From Echinicola strongylocentroti (GTDB lineage: Bacteria; Bacteroidota; Bacteroidia; Cytophagales; Cyclobacteriaceae): DNA of 64,000 nucleotides. The position numbers and the translations under genes are program-made. Within the stretch, counting starts at the first letter, position 1; each line of letters begins with the position of its first letter. The stretch is from assembly GCF_003260975.1 (NCBI RefSeq), contig NZ_CP030041.1, positions 5,335,501 to 5,399,500 on the forward strand, written 5' to 3'. Below the pieces are notes generated by a model. That model worked only from the letters and a program-made list of their open reading frames with translations, was not told the DNA's origin and did no database searches. Below are positions 62,852-64,000 of this stretch, piece by piece.

Positions 62852-62973
62852 TTAAAACTGGCATTTGGTAGTTACCAATTCTGGTGGGGAAGCTTCATCT
62901 GGTCCAAGTCTTCAGCGCAGCGGTGACTTGGACAAGATACTTACCAAATCTTCCGACTGGAAGAATAAGGAAT

Positions 62974-63320
62974 TTATTTCTTTAAAACGGCCTCCTTTAA
63001 CTCCCTGTTATCTTCCTTTAGTTCCTGAATGTCAGCTTTCATTTCGATCATGTGGAGGGTCATTTCTTCCATTTTTTGAGCAGGAGTAAATTCATTTCCT
63101 TAAGGTTGATGCCTTCTTTCTCCATTTTGGTAGCCGAAGGGATTTCGGGAAGGTGCTTGTATGCCTTGATGTAGGCCGCTGTTTCTTCCAGGGAGGGGAG
63201 AGGATAACCGGATGGGGAGCTAGCTTGGTTTGTGATTCCTGCAATAGTTGGGTTTTTTTTGTTACAGAATGCCTTGCAACTTAGCTTGCTTGATAAAAGC
63301 ATCGAGCAGGGCAAATACAT
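62974..63320 (-). pseudogene. C-terminal coiled-coil fragment of a tail-fibre-like protein, frameshifted
   Basis: The reverse strand encodes LPSLEETAAYIKAYKHLPEI, PSATKMEKEGINLKEMNLLL and then, after a one-base frameshift, MEEMTLHMIEMKADIQEL and KEDNRELKEAVLKK followed by TAA (62974-62976). This is the C-terminal motif (a helical LPEIPS...NLLLLKK...ELTLY type) common at the end of large Bacteroidota surface or fibre proteins. The break is at a run of six A (63072-63077 on the + strand as T), and one more A would restore the frame. No N-terminal part of the parent gene is visible upstream. Confidence 0.7.
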
Positions 63321-63358
63321 GGTTCTTATTTTCAGGGGGCATTTTTTGAATCCCTAGG

Positions 63359-63619
63359 AATCCTATTCATTTAATTTTATCGGTTTCGCCACATTTGTCG
63401 GTAAGCGGTTTGGTCAAGGAGTTGAAGGGTAAGAGTAGCTGGAAGGTGTTGAGTGAGTTCAAGAGCTTGTCAAGACAGTACTGGGTTCGTTATTTCTGGG
63501 TTCGAGGCTATTTTGTGGAGAGTTCGGGAAATGTGACCGATGAGGTAATTATGGAATATATTAAGAACCAAGACGTAGAGAAAGAGTCAGACGATGATTT
63601 CAAGATTAGCGATTCCTGA
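63359..63619 (+). pseudogene. IS200/IS605 TnpA transposase remnant
   Basis: Open in frame from about 63359: NPIHLILSVSPHLSVSGLVK, then ELKGKSSWKVLSEFKSLSRQ, YWVRYFWVRGYFVESSGN and VTDEVIMEYIKNQ. This is the C-terminal half of a Y1-type HUH transposase, including the GYF catalytic Tyr region. The HUH His pair appears altered (the first His reads Pro in N-P-I-H), and about 60 N-terminal residues and any start are missing, so it is non-functional. Other families with similar helices are unlikely given the joint SSGNVTDEVI motif. Confidence 0.78.
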
Positions 63620-63670
63620 GTCGTCATTTGACGACTTTCCCACCAACCCACCAACATTTGTCGGTGGTAG
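63620..63670. repeat. Hairpins at the putative IS200/IS605 right end
   Basis: GTCGTCA (63620-63626) and TGACGAC (63629-63635) form a perfect 7-bp stem, followed by an imperfect ACCCACCAAC/GTCGGTGGT pair. IS200/IS605 elements carry subterminal hairpins just past tnpA, so these are probably the right end. Confidence 0.5.
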
Positions 63671-63822
63671 TTTAGTAGACTGATCTTTCTCATTTAATAC
63701 CTAAGTTCATAACTTGACGTTAACTCGGACCAAAATTCATTCTGAAGGTGGCTGTACAGAAACGCCATCCGATGGGGTGAATCAATTGCAAAAATAAATC
63801 GTTAACTTTAACGTGCAAAATT

Positions 63823-64000
63823 ATGATAGATATGGACGTACAATCTGTTAAAATCGATCTTATCCACTGGCTTACCGAGCTTCAGGACAAGTCTGTCCTT
63901 AAAAAACTTCAAGGGTTAAAAGAACAGCAGGAAAGTTCTTTTGAATTAAGTGCAGAACAGAAGAAGGAACTGGACAGCAGGCTTGAGAAGTATGAAAACG
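63823..64000 (+). CDS. Addiction-module antitoxin-like protein (cut by window edge)
   Basis: The frame from ATG 63823 (second ATG at 63832) reads MIDMDVQSVKIDLIHWLTEL, then QDKSVLKKLQGLKEQQESS and FELSAEQKKELDSRLEKYEN to the edge without stop. This is the pattern of small helical addiction-module components that precede RelE/ParE-type toxins in Bacteroidota (N-terminal helical part, then L-S-x-E-Q-K-x-E-L-D-x-R-L). TAACTTTA at 63804-63811 is -7-like. The toxin gene would lie just beyond the edge. Confidence 0.7.
   Translation, partial: MIDMDVQSVKIDLIHWLTELQDKSVLKKLQGLKEQQESSFELSAEQKKELDSRLEKYEN

Noticed and set aside
62865..63089. A 74-residue + strand open frame downstream of the lipoprotein gene
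   Set aside because: It lies over the reverse-strand fibre-like fragment, whose amino-acid pattern is far more convincing.
1..64000. CRISPR arrays, rRNA genes and riboswitches
   Set aside because: No regularly spaced direct repeats with unique spacers, no rRNA-like sequence and no riboswitch element I could recognise were found by eye; a covariance-model search could overturn the riboswitch part.

Overview
The window looks like a chromosome segment of a Bacteroidota bacterium, most likely a marine or soil member of the Cytophagales (Cyclobacteriaceae, Echinicola-like). The grounds are: protein families typical of that phylum (outer-membrane beta-barrel proteins with a carboxypeptidase-like N-terminal domain, DUF1080, Tat-exported Gfo/Idh/MocA enzymes, DUF6807, BlaR1-type M56 peptidases, split transketolase); several upstream regions with a TAnnTTTG -7 box rather than a sigma70 box; and SprB-type repeats. 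The genus is an inference.

Region 1 (1 to about 19.4 kb) is the right part of a tailed-phage prophage that continues beyond the left edge. Order: DNA methyltransferase (cut by the edge), probable small terminase, large terminase, small gene, portal, a conserved structural gene, a compact lysis cassette (holin, DUF5675, predicted one-protein spanin), two uncharacterised genes, a 721-residue structural protein with SprB-like repeats, a baseplate/tail-type protein and a small tail gene. An AT-rich insert follows (P63C-domain protein, a very small ribbon-helix-helix gene, a 65-residue gene). Then come the tape measure, a small reverse-strand gene, an SRAP (YedK/HMCES) abasic-site protein and a tyrosine integrase. 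The prophage abuts the 3' end of an intact tRNA-Arg(TCG), its probable attachment site. I could not recognise a major capsid gene.

Region 2 (19.5-29.4 kb) is housekeeping: sucC, a LolD-type ATPase, a peroxiredoxin, a cation/proton antiporter, an EamA transporter overlapping pncB, pncA, a PhzF-type isomerase, a small outer-membrane protein and a 1-Cys peroxiredoxin. Region 3 (29.4-30.9 kb) is gene-poor and holds an 839-bp segment bounded by 17-bp inverted repeats plus a 186-bp MITE-like element whose near-identical inverted copy lies at 55.8-56.0 kb.

Region 4 (30.9-53.5 kb) holds metabolic and envelope genes: a class III aminotransferase, a geranylgeranyl-reductase-like flavoprotein, a DUF1080 and Tat-Gfo/Idh/MocA pair, an outer-membrane beta-barrel protein, an AraC regulator, a DUF6807 protein, bcp with split transketolase, an M23 peptidase with an FAH-family enzyme, pirin, a membrane four-helix sensor-like protein, an ABC exporter and a BlaI/BlaR1-type pair.

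Region 5 (53.6-60.3 kb) encodes a non-phosphorylating L-fucose degradation route: mutarotase, fuconolactonase, 2,4-diketo-3-deoxy-fuconate hydrolase, SDR dehydrogenase and fuconate dehydratase, with a divergent AraC activator. A RES-Xre toxin-antitoxin pair sits inside it. ArfB follows.

Region 6 (60.8 kb to the end) is a degraded hotspot: a palindrome-rich repeat, an RHS C-terminal remnant with a frameshift at a G7 tract, a small lipoprotein, a broken coiled-coil tail-fibre-like C-terminus, an IS200/IS605 TnpA remnant and the start of an addiction-module antitoxin. Short degenerate repeats (TAAC-type, TGAGAC-type, AAGTATC-type) recur between genes and three TAAC-type copies sit directly in front of start codons.
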